From: Lysobacter sp. CFH 32150 | Lineage (GTDB): Bacteria; Pseudomonadota; Gammaproteobacteria; Xanthomonadales; Xanthomonadaceae | NCBI RefSeq assembly: GCF_022758295.1 | Contig: NZ_JALDWJ010000010.1 | Location: forward strand, 1-64,000 | DNA length: 64,000 nucleotides | Direction of reading: 5' to 3' | Shown: in pieces, positions 46,746 to 55,770 of the stretch | Position numbering within the stretch: position 1 is the first letter of the stretch | How the letters are laid out: each line of letters starts with the position of its first letter | Notes under the pieces: generated by a model | The model's database searches: none | What the model saw: the letters and a program-made list of their open reading frames with translations, nothing else | What the model was told of the DNA's origin: nothing | Program-made: the position numbers and the translations under genes

Positions 46746-47755
46746 CGGGACATTGTAGTGCCGGGCTGTAACTGCGCAGCGCGCAAGCGCGCGAGGCCTT
46801 CGGCGAAGCTCACGCGCGGCACGTAGCCGAAATCGCGGCGCGCCGGCGCCATGTCGTACCAGTGCGTGGTCGCGAGCTGCTCGGCGAGGAAGCGGGTCAT
46901 CGGCGGCTCGCCCCGGAGCGGCAGCGTGTGCCACAAGCCTTCGCAGAGCGCGCCGGCGGCATAGGCGACGCCGAACGGAATCGTCTTCGTCACTGTTGGC
47001 GCACCGACTGCTTCGAGCAGGCCATTGAGGGTTTCGCGCAGCGTCTTCGGCTCGCCGTTGCTGATGAAGTAGGCGCGTCCGGCGCAGGCCGCGCCTGGCG
47101 CGAGGTGTTCGAAAGCGTCGAAATGCGCCTGCGCGGCGTTGTCGACGTAAGTCGAGTCCATCACGTTCTGGCCATCACCGACGAAGCGCAATCGACCGGT
47201 CTTCGCACGTGCTACGAGCCGCGGCAGCAGGTGGTTGTCGCCGACACCCCAGATCAGGCGCGGCCGCAGCGCCACCGTCGCCAGCGCAGCATCGTTCGCG
47301 GCGAGCACCCTTTGTTCGGCGATCTTCTTGGTCGCCGCGTAAGGCGCCTTGAGGTCGTCGCCGTAAGGCACGCTGTCGGCCGTGCCGCCTTCGACCGGAT
47401 GCGTGGCGCGATGGGTCACGCTCGGCGTCGAGGTGTAGACCAGCCTGCCGATGCCATGCGCACGGCACGCGGCAATCACGTTTTCGGTACCAACGACATT
47501 GGCGCGGTGGTAGCTGTCGTAGCTGCCCCAGGCGCCCGCCTTGGCGGCGTTGTGGAAGATCGCGTCATGCCCCGCACAGGCGACGAGCACGGCATCGCGC
47601 TCGGCAAGATCGCCCTGCACTTGCGCGACGCCGAGCGCATCCAAAGCCGGGTAATGGCCACGGCTGAAGCTGGTGACGGCATGCCCGCGTTCGACCAGGC
47701 CGCGACAGAGCGCTTGCCCGAGGAAACCACCGCCACCGGTGACGAGGATCTTCAT
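46742..47755 (-). CDS. oleD: 2-alkyl-3-oxoalkanoate reductase OleD
   Basis: The 337-residue extended SDR reduces the OleA product to a beta-hydroxy acid in long-chain olefin synthesis. The NADP loop GGGGFLG is at 7-13, and the catalytic YAATKK follows a conserved STPSV segment. ATG 47755 overlaps the stop of the DUF559 gene by 4 bases. Assignment rests on both the motifs and the complete oleABCD context. Confidence 0.93.
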   Translation of the reverse strand: MKILVTGGGGFLGQALCRGLVERGHAVTSFSRGHYPALDALGVAQVQGDLAERDAVLVACAGHDAIFHNAAKAGAWGSYDSYHRANVVGTENVIAACRAHGIGRLVYTSTPSVTHRATHPVEGGTADSVPYGDDLKAPYAATKKIAEQRVLAANDAALATVALRPRLIWGVGDNHLLPRLVARAKTGRLRFVGDGQNVMDSTYVDNAAQAHFDAFEHLAPGAACAGRAYFISNGEPKTLRETLNGLLEAVGAPTVTKTIPFGVAYAAGALCEGLWHTLPLRGEPPMTRFLAEQLATTHWYDMAPARRDFGYVPRVSFAEGLARLRAAQLQPGTTMSR

Positions 47756-48186
47756 GGTTCTTCTGCTGTCGCTTTTGCTCCCTCCCTTTCGCGCAGCGAA
47801 GGGGAGGGTTGGGGAGGGGTGCTCTTGACGTTGCCGTGGCTGTAGCTCTTCAGACTCTCCAATGCTCGCAAGATATCGTCCAACACATCTTCTGTACGCA
47901 GGAGAACATCATCGTTCCAATACCGAACCACTCGAAAACCAGCGCCCAGCAACACCCTCGACCGCTGCAGATCGTAGTCCGTTTGCTCCGCATGCTGTCC
48001 GCCATCAAGCTCAATGATCAACTTCATTTGCGGGCAAACAAAGTCGGCGATGTATCCCCCGATCGGAACCTGCCTGCGGAACTTGTAACCGCCAATCTGG
48101 CTCATTCGTAGCCGCTGCCACAGATGACGCTCGGCATCGGTGGCGTTGCTACGCAGATCACGGGCGCGGAAACGGCATTGGTCCAC
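47752..48186 (-). CDS. DUF559 (Vsr-like) endonuclease-domain protein inside the ole operon
   Basis: A protein of about 144 residues with the DUF559 fold. Its restriction-like core is [19 protein letters not shown], followed by QH and a [10 protein letters not shown] ending. The start is uncertain: GTG 48186 gives the normal domain edge, while the frame is open to ATG 48294 through a family-B repeat. The last 20 or so residues (including [14 protein letters not shown]) are themselves repeat-derived. No methylase or toxin partner is nearby. Function is unknown. It sits between oleC and oleD. Confidence 0.8.
   Translation of the reverse strand: MDQCRFRARDLRSNATDAERHLWQRLRMSQIGGYKFRRQVPIGGYIADFVCPQMKLIIELDGGQHAEQTDYDLQRSRVLLGAGFRVVRYWNDDVLLRTEDVLDDILRALESLKSYSHGNVKSTPPQPSPSLREREGAKATAEEP
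47774..47826. repeat. Family-B repeat (copy at the DUF559 3' end)
   Basis: CTCCCTCCCTTTCGCG, then CGAAGGGGAGGG and TTGGGGAGGGGTGCT. The inner CCCTTTCGC/GCGAAGGGG arms form a hairpin. The repeat lies within the coding end of the DUF559 gene and codes for its C-terminal [14 protein letters not shown]. Confidence 0.8.
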
Positions 48187-48227
48187 TGGTCTTCTCAAGG
48201 CTGCAAAAACAAGAGACAAGATCAAAG

Positions 48228-48274
48228 GCACCCCTCCCCAACCCTCCCCTTCGCCTATGGCGAAAGGGAGGGGG
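48228..48274. repeat. Family-B repeat (between oleC and the DUF559 gene)
   Basis: GCACCCCTCCCCAACCC, then TCCCCTTCGCC-TATG-GCGAAAGGGAGG: the same element as at 47774 in the opposite orientation. It overlaps the oleC stop region. Confidence 0.8.
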
Positions 48275-49967
48275 ACAAGCGCTGCGCCGCCCACGCCGTC
48301 AGTTTCTCGCGGCCGATCTTGGCGTTGTGGCGGATGTCGACCGGGAACTTCGGATGGAACAGGAAAGCATCGACTTTCGCAGTCTGTACATGGCCATTGG
48401 CGACATGGCGCAATTCATCGGTAATACGTTGCTGCTGGTCCTGCTTCACGCCATCGCGCAATTCGACGCACAGCACCGGACGTTGCGCACCCAACGCACC
48501 GATGCCGACCAGCGCGGTGCGGCGCACGTCGGGATGGGTGTTGAAGATCGGTTCGATCTGCTCCGTGCACAGCGTCGCTTCCGCCGTGACCACGCGCTGC
48601 GTCTTGCGACCGCAGAACCACAGGCGACCTTCGGCATCGAACCAGCCGAGGTCGCCCATGCGATGCACGATGCGTTCGCTGCCATCGGGCCGGCGTTCGC
48701 GGATCTTCGCCTGGCGCGTCGCGGCATCGCGGTTGTAATACGTGTCGGTCGCGGTCGGGCCGGCGACGGTGATTTCGCCAACCTGGCCCGGCTGCACTTG
48801 CAGCGCATCGTCCCATTCGGTGATCGCGGCATCGTCGATGCGGATGATTCGGACATCGTTCGGCGGCACCGGGCGGCCGACGCAGGTGCCGGCGCCGCGT
48901 TCGGTGGCTTCGCGTGTTTCCTGCAACTCGCGCCCTTCGATCACGGCCACCGGCAGGCATTCGGTGGCGCCATAGGGCGTCCACAGCTGCGCGTCGTCCG
49001 GCAGCAGCGTGCGCATCGTCGCCACCACGTCGGCAGGCACGGGCGCGCCGGCGGAAGTGACCCGTTTCACCGTCGGCAGATGCACGCCATGCCGCGCAAG
49101 GACCGCGACCAGCGCCGGCGAACCAAACAACTGGGTGATGCCGAAGCGTTCGATCGTCTGCACCAGGCGGCGCGGGTCCGCCTTGGCGGGGCGCGTCGGG
49201 TCCATGTCGGGAATGATCGAGGTCAGGCCAAGCGCAGGATCGAACAGCGCGAACGGCGGGAACGTGGGCAGGTCGATGCCCCCTGCTTCGATGCCGAACG
49301 CATTGCGCAGCATGTCGATCTGCGCGACGAAGTGACGATGGCGATACACCACGCCTTTCGGGACGCCGGTGGAGCCGCTGGTGAACAGCATCGCGGCGAC
49401 CTCGTCCGCCTGCGTGTCGGCAAGCTGCGCGCTGGCATTCGCACCATCGCGCTCGACTTGCGCCAACGTCGCGTCGCTTAACCACGCCCGCGTACCCGTG
49501 GTGATGCGCACGCGCGCCGAGCGCGCCCAGCCGAGTACGGCGCGCGCGAGGTGCGCGAGCGGGATGCCGATGAAGGCCTCCGGTTGCGCTTCGTCCAGGC
49601 ACTGCTTCAGCGCGCGCTTGTCGATGCCGGGATCGACCAGCACCGGTACCGCGCCGGCCTTGAACAGCGCGAACATCAACAGGAAAAACTCCGGCGTCGG
49701 TCGCACCATCACTACGGTGCGGGTACCACGCACGATGCCGTGCCTGGCGAGCCCCGCGGCGATGGCATCGCTGCGTGCATCGAGCTGGGCGTAGCTGAGC
49801 GCGATGTCGTAACGGCCGTTGCGGCCGGGGCAGCGCATCGCGATCTGCTCGGGTCGCTCGCGCGCAAGGCGCGGAAGCGAAGCGGCGATGTTGCAGGGAA
49901 CTACTCCCTCCCTTTCGCGCAGCGAAGGGGAGGGGTGGGGAGGGGTGCTTTTGATGTTGCTGCTCAT
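48255..49967 (-). CDS. oleC: Olefin beta-lactone synthetase OleC
   Basis: The 570-residue ANL-superfamily enzyme converts the beta-hydroxy acid from OleD to a beta-lactone with ATP. The AMP-binding P-loop FTSGSTGVPKG is clear, and the adenylation signature PYGATEC and LGWFDAEGRLWFCGRK follow. Native homologues begin near the PCNIAASLP segment. Here about 24 residues are added in front, from the ATG at 49967 through a family-B repeat ([15 protein letters not shown]). The true start may be internal, but no good ATG is seen there. Confidence 0.92.
   Translation of the reverse strand: MSSNIKSTPPHPSPSLREREGVVPCNIAASLPRLARERPEQIAMRCPGRNGRYDIALSYAQLDARSDAIAAGLARHGIVRGTRTVVMVRPTPEFFLLMFALFKAGAVPVLVDPGIDKRALKQCLDEAQPEAFIGIPLAHLARAVLGWARSARVRITTGTRAWLSDATLAQVERDGANASAQLADTQADEVAAMLFTSGSTGVPKGVVYRHRHFVAQIDMLRNAFGIEAGGIDLPTFPPFALFDPALGLTSIIPDMDPTRPAKADPRRLVQTIERFGITQLFGSPALVAVLARHGVHLPTVKRVTSAGAPVPADVVATMRTLLPDDAQLWTPYGATECLPVAVIEGRELQETREATERGAGTCVGRPVPPNDVRIIRIDDAAITEWDDALQVQPGQVGEITVAGPTATDTYYNRDAATRQAKIRERRPDGSERIVHRMGDLGWFDAEGRLWFCGRKTQRVVTAEATLCTEQIEPIFNTHPDVRRTALVGIGALGAQRPVLCVELRDGVKQDQQQRITDELRHVANGHVQTAKVDAFLFHPKFPVDIRHNAKIGREKLTAWAAQRLSPSLSP
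49904..49952. repeat. Family-B repeat (coding start of oleC)
   Basis: ACTCCCTCCCTTTCGCGC, AGCGAAGGGGAGGGG, TGGGGAGGGGTGCTT. Nearly identical to the copy at 47774. It is translated as the extra N-terminus of OleC if ATG 49967 is used. Confidence 0.8.
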
Positions 49968-49979
49968 CGCGAAAAGCTT

Positions 49980-50026
49980 ACCCCCTCCCAACCTCCCCCT
50001 ACTCGCTTCGCGAGCAAGGGGAGGAG
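49980..50026. repeat. Family-B repeat (between oleB and oleC)
   Basis: CCCCCTCCCAACCTCCCCCT, then CTCGCTTCGCGAG and CAAGGGGAGG. The variant loop CTCGC-TT-CGCGAG is self-complementary. It fills the short gap after the oleB stop. Confidence 0.7.
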
Positions 50027-50914
50027 TCACAGGGGATGCGTATCGAGGAACTGACGGATCGCCGGCACCAGTACCGCGTGCTTGTCTTCCAGCACGTAAT
50101 GGTTGGCGTCGTCGAATGCCTGTACCTGCGCCCGCGGCAGCGCGGCGGTGAAAGCGTCGAGGCAGTGCCGATCGAACACGAAGTCGCGCAGTCCCCAGCC
50201 AATGAAGACCGGACGACCGGCGAACTCGGGCAAACGCCGTCCCGCTTCGGCAACGAGCGCCCACGCCCGATCGCCCTCGCGCAGCGGGATGTCCTGCATG
50301 AAGCGCAAGGTGGAGATCCGGTTGGCCCAGGTGTCGTAGGGCGCAACGTAGGCGCGGCGCACGTCGCGCGGCATCCTCCGTTCGACGCCGAGCCAGGATG
50401 CGCCCGCGGAGAACAGGTTGAAGGCGCGGATCAGCGCGCCACCGATGCGCGAGTCGCGGCCGAAGGACAACTGCCACGGCATCGCCTTCGCCGCGGGTAG
50501 CGGGAAGGCGGCAGTGTTGAGGATCACCAGTCGCTGCACCTGCGGCATGTGCCGCAATGCCCAACCAAATCCGATCATCCCGCCCCAGTCGTGCACCGCC
50601 AGCGCCACCGGGGCGGTGATGCCGAGCTTGTCGAGCAACGTGGTCAGATCGTCTACGCGCGATTGCAGCGTGTAGGTGTAGTGGTCGTCGTTCGGCTTGT
50701 CCGACAAGCCCATGCCGATATGGTCAGGCACGATGCAGCGATAACGATCACGCAAGCCGAGCACGAGGTGCCGCCAGTAATAGCTCCACGACGGGTTGCC
50801 ATGCAGCATCACGATCACTTCACCGTCGCGCGGACCTTCGTCGAGGTAGCTCAGCGCGATGCCGGGGCGAATTTCGAGTCGCTGCGGAGCGAATGGGTAG
50901 TCAGGGAAATTCAT
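50027..50914 (-). CDS. oleB: Olefin beta-lactone decarboxylase OleB
   Basis: A 295-residue alpha/beta hydrolase of the haloalkane-dehalogenase group that decarboxylates the beta-lactone to a cis-olefin. The oxyanion segment HGNPSWSYYW, nucleophile Asp109 in AVHDWGG, and late His in DDANHYVLED are visible. ATG 50914 is chosen; the upstream open frame is repeat sequence. Confidence 0.93.
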   Translation of the reverse strand: MNFPDYPFAPQRLEIRPGIALSYLDEGPRDGEVIVMLHGNPSWSYYWRHLVLGLRDRYRCIVPDHIGMGLSDKPNDDHYTYTLQSRVDDLTTLLDKLGITAPVALAVHDWGGMIGFGWALRHMPQVQRLVILNTAAFPLPAAKAMPWQLSFGRDSRIGGALIRAFNLFSAGASWLGVERRMPRDVRRAYVAPYDTWANRISTLRFMQDIPLREGDRAWALVAEAGRRLPEFAGRPVFIGWGLRDFVFDRHCLDAFTAALPRAQVQAFDDANHYVLEDKHAVLVPAIRQFLDTHPL

Positions 50915-50928
50915 CAATCGCCGGGATT

Positions 50929-50980
50929 TTTCCCCTTCTCCCGCCGGGAGAAGGTGCCCGAAGGGCGGATGAGGGTTCGG
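50929..50980. repeat. Palindromic repeat upstream of oleB (left element)
   Basis: CCCCTTCTCCCG-CC-GGGAGAAGG followed by TGCCCGAAGGGCGGATGAGGG, a repeat type widespread in Xanthomonadaceae intergenic DNA. It lies in the 165-base oleA-oleB gap. Confidence 0.7.
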
Positions 50981-51035
50981 TGTGCGAAGGAGATGATGCT
51001 TGGACGGATCCGGCAAGGAACAGTGTCGCTTCGCC

Positions 51036-51072
51036 GTCCCTCACCCCAACCTCTCTCCTTGCAGAGAGAGGC
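51036..51072. repeat. Palindromic repeat upstream of oleB (right element)
   Basis: CCCTCACCCCAACCTCTCTCC, then TTGC, then AGAGAGAGG. With the element at 50929 it may form the two ends of one composite repeat. It lies directly after the oleA stop and could also act as a weak terminator. Confidence 0.65.
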
Positions 51073-51079
51073 TAAAAAA

Positions 51080-52096
51080 TCACCAGACGACTTCGGCCAT
51101 CGAGCAATTCAGGCCCGAACCGATGCCGAGCAGTGCGACGCGGCTGCCCTTCTTCAGGCGGCCCATCTCGCGCAGCTTGCTGAGCACGATCGGCACCGAC
51201 GCCGGACCGATGTTGCCATGCTCGCCGAAGATCGTCATGACCTTCTTCGGATCGATGCCGATGGCCTGGATGATGGCCGAGGTGTGGACCTTGCTGACCT
51301 GGTGGATGACGAACTCGTCGAGTTCCTCCACCACCCAGCCGAGGCTCTGCCGGGCGACCTGGAAGGTCTTGCTGGCGAGCTTGATGCCCTCGATCATCAG
51401 CATGCGGGTGTCGGTGATCATGCCGTCGAGGTTGCCGCGGCACAGCTTGTTCCACTCGGTGGCCGCGCGGGTAACGCCGCCGCGGTAGCGCGGTGCGCCC
51501 GGCGCGAGTTCGGCGCGGGCCAGCACCATCGCCGCGGCGCCGGAGCCGAGCGTCAGCGTCGCCATCTCGTTCTTGAATTCGGCCTCGGTCGAATCGCTGC
51601 GCAGCATGCGCTCGATGGTCTTCTCGTAGGCCAGGTTGGCGGTCTCGCCGTCGACCACGAGCGCGTAGTCGATCTCGCCACGCTCGATCATGCGGCTGGC
51701 GATGTCCATGCCGCTGAGGAAGGCCAGACAGGCGTTGGCGACGTCGAAGTTCTGGCATTCGTCGCCGAGGCCCAGGTTGCCGCTGACGATCGAGGCGGTC
51801 GACGGCTCCAGGTAGTCGCGGCTGACCGAGGTGTTGACCAGCAGCCCGATCTTGTCCGGATCGATGCCGGCGTCGGCCAGCGCCTTGACCCCGGCCAGCG
51901 TGGCCGCGTCGGACGCCTGCATGCCTTCGTCCCACAGCCGCCGCGCATGGATGCCGGCGATGTCCTTGAGCACGTCGGCCTTGATGCCGAGACGGTCCAG
52001 GGTAGGCTTCAGGCGGGCGTTGATCTCCTCGGAGCTCAACCGACGCGGCGCGTCGATGTGGGCGAGGCCAGCGATGGCGACGTGTTGGAACAGCAT
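51080..52096 (-). CDS. oleA: Acyl-CoA head-to-head condensing thiolase OleA
   Basis: First enzyme of olefin synthesis, joining two fatty acyl-CoAs into a 2-alkyl-3-keto acid. The 338-residue protein shows all catalytic residues known from X. campestris OleA at a constant offset of 20: Cys123 (ANACLAF), Glu97 (RDYLEPST), His265 (VIHQVSK) and Asn295 (GEHGNIGPAS). It heads the leftward oleA-oleB-oleC-DUF559-oleD run. Confidence 0.96.
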   Translation of the reverse strand: MLFQHVAIAGLAHIDAPRRLSSEEINARLKPTLDRLGIKADVLKDIAGIHARRLWDEGMQASDAATLAGVKALADAGIDPDKIGLLVNTSVSRDYLEPSTASIVSGNLGLGDECQNFDVANACLAFLSGMDIASRMIERGEIDYALVVDGETANLAYEKTIERMLRSDSTEAEFKNEMATLTLGSGAAAMVLARAELAPGAPRYRGGVTRAATEWNKLCRGNLDGMITDTRMLMIEGIKLASKTFQVARQSLGWVVEELDEFVIHQVSKVHTSAIIQAIGIDPKKVMTIFGEHGNIGPASVPIVLSKLREMGRLKKGSRVALLGIGSGLNCSMAEVVW

Positions 52097-52197
52097 GATG
52101 CGTACTGCCTAGGCGTACCGGGTGGCACGGAAACGCGACAGGATACCGCCTTCACGGCCCCTGCACATCCGCGCCGGTCACGGATCGATGCGGGGGT

Positions 52198-52509
52198 TTA
52201 TCTGCCGCAGCGCCAGGCGGCGTAACGCTGTTCACCGTTCGTCGGCGGCCCCAGGGGCTGGACGGTGTCGGCGTTCAGGCCGGGAGCCTCGTTGCGCGCC
52301 AAGGTCTCCAGCTCCTCGCGTACCTTCAGATGGTTGCGCTCGTAGAAGGCGATGCTGTCCTTGACCGAGACCACGACCTCGCCACGCTTCTCACAACCGG
52401 CCGGCGGACCGGTGACTACCCGCACCGCGCTCGCGCCGGGTGCCATGTGGACCCAGGTACAGCCCGTGGCGACGAGGACAAACGCGGCAGCGATGATCAG
52501 TTTGCGCAT
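52198..52509 (-). CDS. DUF4156 lipoprotein
   Basis: A 103-residue lipoprotein with a signal sequence and lipobox ending VATGC, so Cys17 would be lipidated. The rest fits DUF4156: a conserved Cys and a short beta-rich domain with a VVVSVKDSIAFYERN segment and a C-terminal Cys near AAWRCGR. E. coli YjeI is a relative. Function unknown. ATG 52509 has a GGAG site. Confidence 0.8.
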   Translation of the reverse strand: MRKLIIAAAFVLVATGCTWVHMAPGASAVRVVTGPPAGCEKRGEVVVSVKDSIAFYERNHLKVREELETLARNEAPGLNADTVQPLGPPTNGEQRYAAWRCGR

Positions 52510-52524
52510 GGAGGCTCCGGAATG

Positions 52525-52555
52525 AAAAAACGCACGGGATTGTGGCCCCGTGCGT
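52525..52555 (-). terminator. Intrinsic terminator downstream of the M16 peptidase gene
   Basis: On the minus strand ACGCACGGG, an 8-base loop and CCCGTGCGT are followed by six Ts. It lies about 230 bases after the peptidase stop and just before the DUF4156 gene, separating the two transcription units. Confidence 0.75.
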
Positions 52556-52579
52556 CTGAATCTCGCAAAAGCGGTGCTG

Positions 52580-52632
52580 GTCTCCTCCCCTTGCCCGCGC
52601 AGCGGGTAGGGGGAGGTTGGGAAGGGGTGCTC
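52580..52632. repeat. Family-B repeat (left of a pair)
   Basis: CTCCTCCCCTTGCCCGCGCAG, then CGGGTAGGGGGAGG, then TTGGGAAGGGGTGCT. Together with the copy at 52657 it fills the 274-base gene-free stretch between the M16 and DUF4156 genes. Confidence 0.75.
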
Positions 52633-52656
52633 TTCGCGTAAAGCCACAACATCAAA

Positions 52657-52776
52657 AGCACCCCTCCCCAACCCGTCCGGCCCGCCGGCATAGCCGTCGG
52701 GCGTTCGTCGGGCCGCGAGCCAGTGGCTCGCAAGCAGCCCTCCTCACCCCCTTCGCCTTCGGCGAAAGGGAGGGAG
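52657..52776. repeat. Family-B repeat with a 60-base palindromic insert
   Basis: AGCACCCCTCCCCAACCC, then an insert around 52677-52735 with GCCGGCATAGCC and GAGCCAGTGGCTC palindromes, then CCTTCGCCTTCGGCGAAAGG. The insert seems to split the usual repeat in two. Nothing codes here. Confidence 0.65.
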
Positions 52777-52783
52777 TAGAGAC

Positions 52784-55663
52784 TTACTTCGCCGCGGTCT
52801 TCGCCACCGGCTTGCCGTCGGCATCGACCACCGACACCTCACCGAGATTCAGCGCGCGCACCGGCTGCTCGATCTTCGACAGATCGCCGACCACGACCCA
52901 GGTCAGCGCGTTCGGATCGATCGCCTTCGCCGCATTCGCCACCTGCGCCGGCGTCAGGCCTTCGATCTCGGCCTTGCGCTGGAACACGTAGTCGTCCGGA
53001 CGGCCGTAGCGGACGATGCCGCCGACGGTGCCCATCACGGCGCCGGCGGTTTCGTACGAACCCGGCAGGCCGCGGATTTCGGTCGACTGGATCTTGCTCA
53101 CCTCTTCCGGCTTAGGTGGGGACTTGCCGGTCGCGTACTCGTTGATCTCGCGCGACATTTCCTTCAGCGATTCGGCGGTCTTGTCGATCTGCACCGCCGC
53201 GAACGCCATCCACGGCCGCTGGCCGAGCGCGTTCTGCACCATGCTGTAGGAACCGTAGGCCCAGTGCTTGTCCTCGCGCAGGTTCATGTTCAGGCGCGAG
53301 GAGAACTCGCCGCCGAGCACCGCATTGGCGATTTCCAGCTTGGTCGCACCTTTGTCCTTGGTCGAAGGCACCAACTGGCCGACGTAGAGATTGGCCTGTA
53401 CTGCACCCGGCTGGTCGATCAGGTAAACGCGTGGCTTGGTCGGCAGGGCCACCGCCGAGATTGCGTTCGTCGTAGCCGCCGTGCCCGAGGCCTTCCAGTC
53501 GCCCAAGTGCTTCTCCAGCACCGGGGTGATCTGCGCGAGCGTGGTGTCGCCGACGATGACCAGGGTCGCGTTGTCCGGACGCACCCAGTCGCGGTGGTAG
53601 CCAACGAGGTCATCACGCGTCAGCGACGCGATCGAAGCTTCCGTGCCGGTGCCGCTGAACGGGATCGCGTAGGCATGACCCTCGCCGTACAGCAACGGCG
53701 GCAGCACGCGCATCGCTGCACCCTGCGGACGTGCCTTTTCCTGCTGGATACCGGCCAGCCAGGTGGCGCGCACGCGTTCGATTTCCATGTCGTCGAAACG
53801 CGGCTTGCGCAGCATGTCGGCGAACAGGCCCACGGAATCGTCGAGCTTGTCCTTCAGCGCGGAGAGATAGGCGCTGCCACCGTCGAGCGAAGCCGAAGCG
53901 CCGAGGTTGGCACCCAATGCTTCAGCGCGGTTGCCGAACGCCAGCGCATCGAGGTCGCCCGCGCCTTCGTCGAGCATGCCCAGGGCAAAGCTCGAGGTGC
54001 CGAGCTTGCGTCCGGCATCGGCCGCATAGCCGCCGCCGAACAGATAGCTCATCTGCACCACGGGCACGTCGTGGCGCTCGGCGAGGATCACCTTGGTGCC
54101 ATTGCTGAGCGTGGCACGCTGCAGCGACGGGAACTTGAGCTGCGGGAACTGCGTGGTCTGCGGCACGCCGGCCTTGCGGTCGACGGTGCTGGGCATGGTC
54201 AGGTACTTGCTGTTGACCGGCGGCAGCGTCAGCGGCGTCGGCGTCTCGGCCGGATCCTCGACCAGTGCGGTGCGCTCGCCAGGATTGACGACCAGGGTGT
54301 GGTCGCCCTTGCTCAGCCACTTCGCACCGAGTGTCTTGAAATCGGCAGCGGTGGTGGCGGCCCAATTCTTCTGCGTGTCGCGGAAGCAGCCCGGGTTGCC
54401 GGTGTAGATGGTGCATTCCGCCAGCGCGTCGGCCTTGCCGCCGAAGCCGCCGATGCGTTCGACGCCGCGGATGAAGCCGGCGTTCAACACCGTCTTGGCC
54501 TGGGTCAGCTCGACGGCGGTTGGGCCGTCCTTGATCAGCTTCTTCAGCTCTTCATCGATGATCGCTTCGACCTTCGCCGCATCCACGCCCTGCTTGACGG
54601 TGGCGGAGATGAAGAAGCTCGAGCCGAGCTGCGAATATTCGGCGCTGGCACTGACGCTATCGACCAGCTTGTCGTCGAAGAACAAACGCTTGTCCAGGCG
54701 CGAGCTGCGGCTGCCGCCGAGCACCTGCGCGAACACCTGCAACTGGTCGATGTCGGTGGTGCCGACCTGGGCCACGTTCCACAGGCGGTAGATGCGCGTC
54801 TGCGGCACCTTGTCCTGCATGGTTTCGCGCGTCGACTGGTCACGCTGGGCGACATCGACCTTGGGCTGGGCCATGTCCGGCGAGGCCGGGATGTCGCCAA
54901 AGTACTTGGCGACTTTTTCCTTGGCGGTGGCGACGTCGATATCGCCGGCCAGCACCAGCACTGCGTTGTTCGGGCCGTACCAGGTGCGGAACCACTGCTT
55001 CACGTCTTCCAGCGACGCGGCGTTGAGGTCGGCCATCGAGCCGATGGTGCTGTGGTGATAGGGATGGCCCTTCGGGTACATCGCCTTGCCGAGCTTCTCC
55101 CAGACCTGGCCATAGGGCTGGTTCTCGCCCTGGCGCTTCTCGTTCTGGACCACGCCGCGCTGCTCGTCGAGCGTCTTCTGGTCGATCGCGCCGAGCAGAT
55201 GGCCCATGCGGTCGGATTCCATCCACAGCGCCATGTCGAGCGCGGTGGTGGGTACGTTCTCGAAGTAATTGGTGCGGTCGGAATTGGTGGTGCCGTTCAT
55301 GTCGGTGGCACCAGCCAGCTCGAACGGCTCGAAGAATTCGCCGGGGGCGTTTTCTGAACCGTTGAACATCAGGTGCTCGAACAGATGGGCAAAGCCGCTG
55401 CGACCGGCCGGCTCGTCCTTCGAACCGACGTGGTACCAGAGGTTGACCGCGACGATCGGCGCCTTGCGGTCGGTGTGCACGACCACGCGCAAGCCGTTAG
55501 CCAGCGTGAACTCCTTGTAGGGAATATCAACGCTGGCGCCCTGCGCGGACTTCGCGAGGGCGTCGCTGGGAGCAAAAGCAGCGCCGCCGCCGAGCGCGGT
55601 GGTCAGGGCAAGGGCGAGCAGGCCCTGTTTGAATGCGGCGCGCGGCCGGCGGATCGAAGACAT
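52784..55663 (-). CDS. Periplasmic M16 zinc peptidase (two-module)
   Basis: A 959-residue peptidase with an N-terminal signal region (about 1-38, cut after ALAK or nearby). The first active M16 module has the zinc motif HLFEHLMF and a downstream conserved Glu near GVVQNEKRQGENQ. A second, inactive module follows from about residue 520. This pitrilysin-like plan degrades peptides in the periplasm. No inhibitor or partner is adjacent. It is divergent from the SDR gene. Confidence 0.92.
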   Translation of the reverse strand: MSSIRRPRAAFKQGLLALALTTALGGGAAFAPSDALAKSAQGASVDIPYKEFTLANGLRVVVHTDRKAPIVAVNLWYHVGSKDEPAGRSGFAHLFEHLMFNGSENAPGEFFEPFELAGATDMNGTTNSDRTNYFENVPTTALDMALWMESDRMGHLLGAIDQKTLDEQRGVVQNEKRQGENQPYGQVWEKLGKAMYPKGHPYHHSTIGSMADLNAASLEDVKQWFRTWYGPNNAVLVLAGDIDVATAKEKVAKYFGDIPASPDMAQPKVDVAQRDQSTRETMQDKVPQTRIYRLWNVAQVGTTDIDQLQVFAQVLGGSRSSRLDKRLFFDDKLVDSVSASAEYSQLGSSFFISATVKQGVDAAKVEAIIDEELKKLIKDGPTAVELTQAKTVLNAGFIRGVERIGGFGGKADALAECTIYTGNPGCFRDTQKNWAATTAADFKTLGAKWLSKGDHTLVVNPGERTALVEDPAETPTPLTLPPVNSKYLTMPSTVDRKAGVPQTTQFPQLKFPSLQRATLSNGTKVILAERHDVPVVQMSYLFGGGYAADAGRKLGTSSFALGMLDEGAGDLDALAFGNRAEALGANLGASASLDGGSAYLSALKDKLDDSVGLFADMLRKPRFDDMEIERVRATWLAGIQQEKARPQGAAMRVLPPLLYGEGHAYAIPFSGTGTEASIASLTRDDLVGYHRDWVRPDNATLVIVGDTTLAQITPVLEKHLGDWKASGTAATTNAISAVALPTKPRVYLIDQPGAVQANLYVGQLVPSTKDKGATKLEIANAVLGGEFSSRLNMNLREDKHWAYGSYSMVQNALGQRPWMAFAAVQIDKTAESLKEMSREINEYATGKSPPKPEEVSKIQSTEIRGLPGSYETAGAVMGTVGGIVRYGRPDDYVFQRKAEIEGLTPAQVANAAKAIDPNALTWVVVGDLSKIEQPVRALNLGEVSVVDADGKPVAKTAAK

Positions 55664-55770
55664 GCGAAAAACTCCATGGTGGAAGGTTCAGTCCAACCCC
55701 CGATCCTAGCTTTACGGCGCGACCGATACACTAGGCCAGAGGGCATATCCGCCCTCGTATGGAGCGCCCC

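Noticed and set aside
47752-48186. DUF559 gene as part of a restriction-modification or defence system
   Set aside because: No methyltransferase, specificity subunit or other defence gene is adjacent; the neighbours are olefin synthesis genes.
52510-52783. CRISPR-like array in the repeat-rich gap
   Set aside because: The repeats are two inverted dispersed elements, not regularly spaced direct repeats with unique spacers, and no cas genes are present.
53264-55357. 697-codon plus-strand frame
   Set aside because: Antisense to the M16 peptidase; composition is that of a mirrored high-GC gene.
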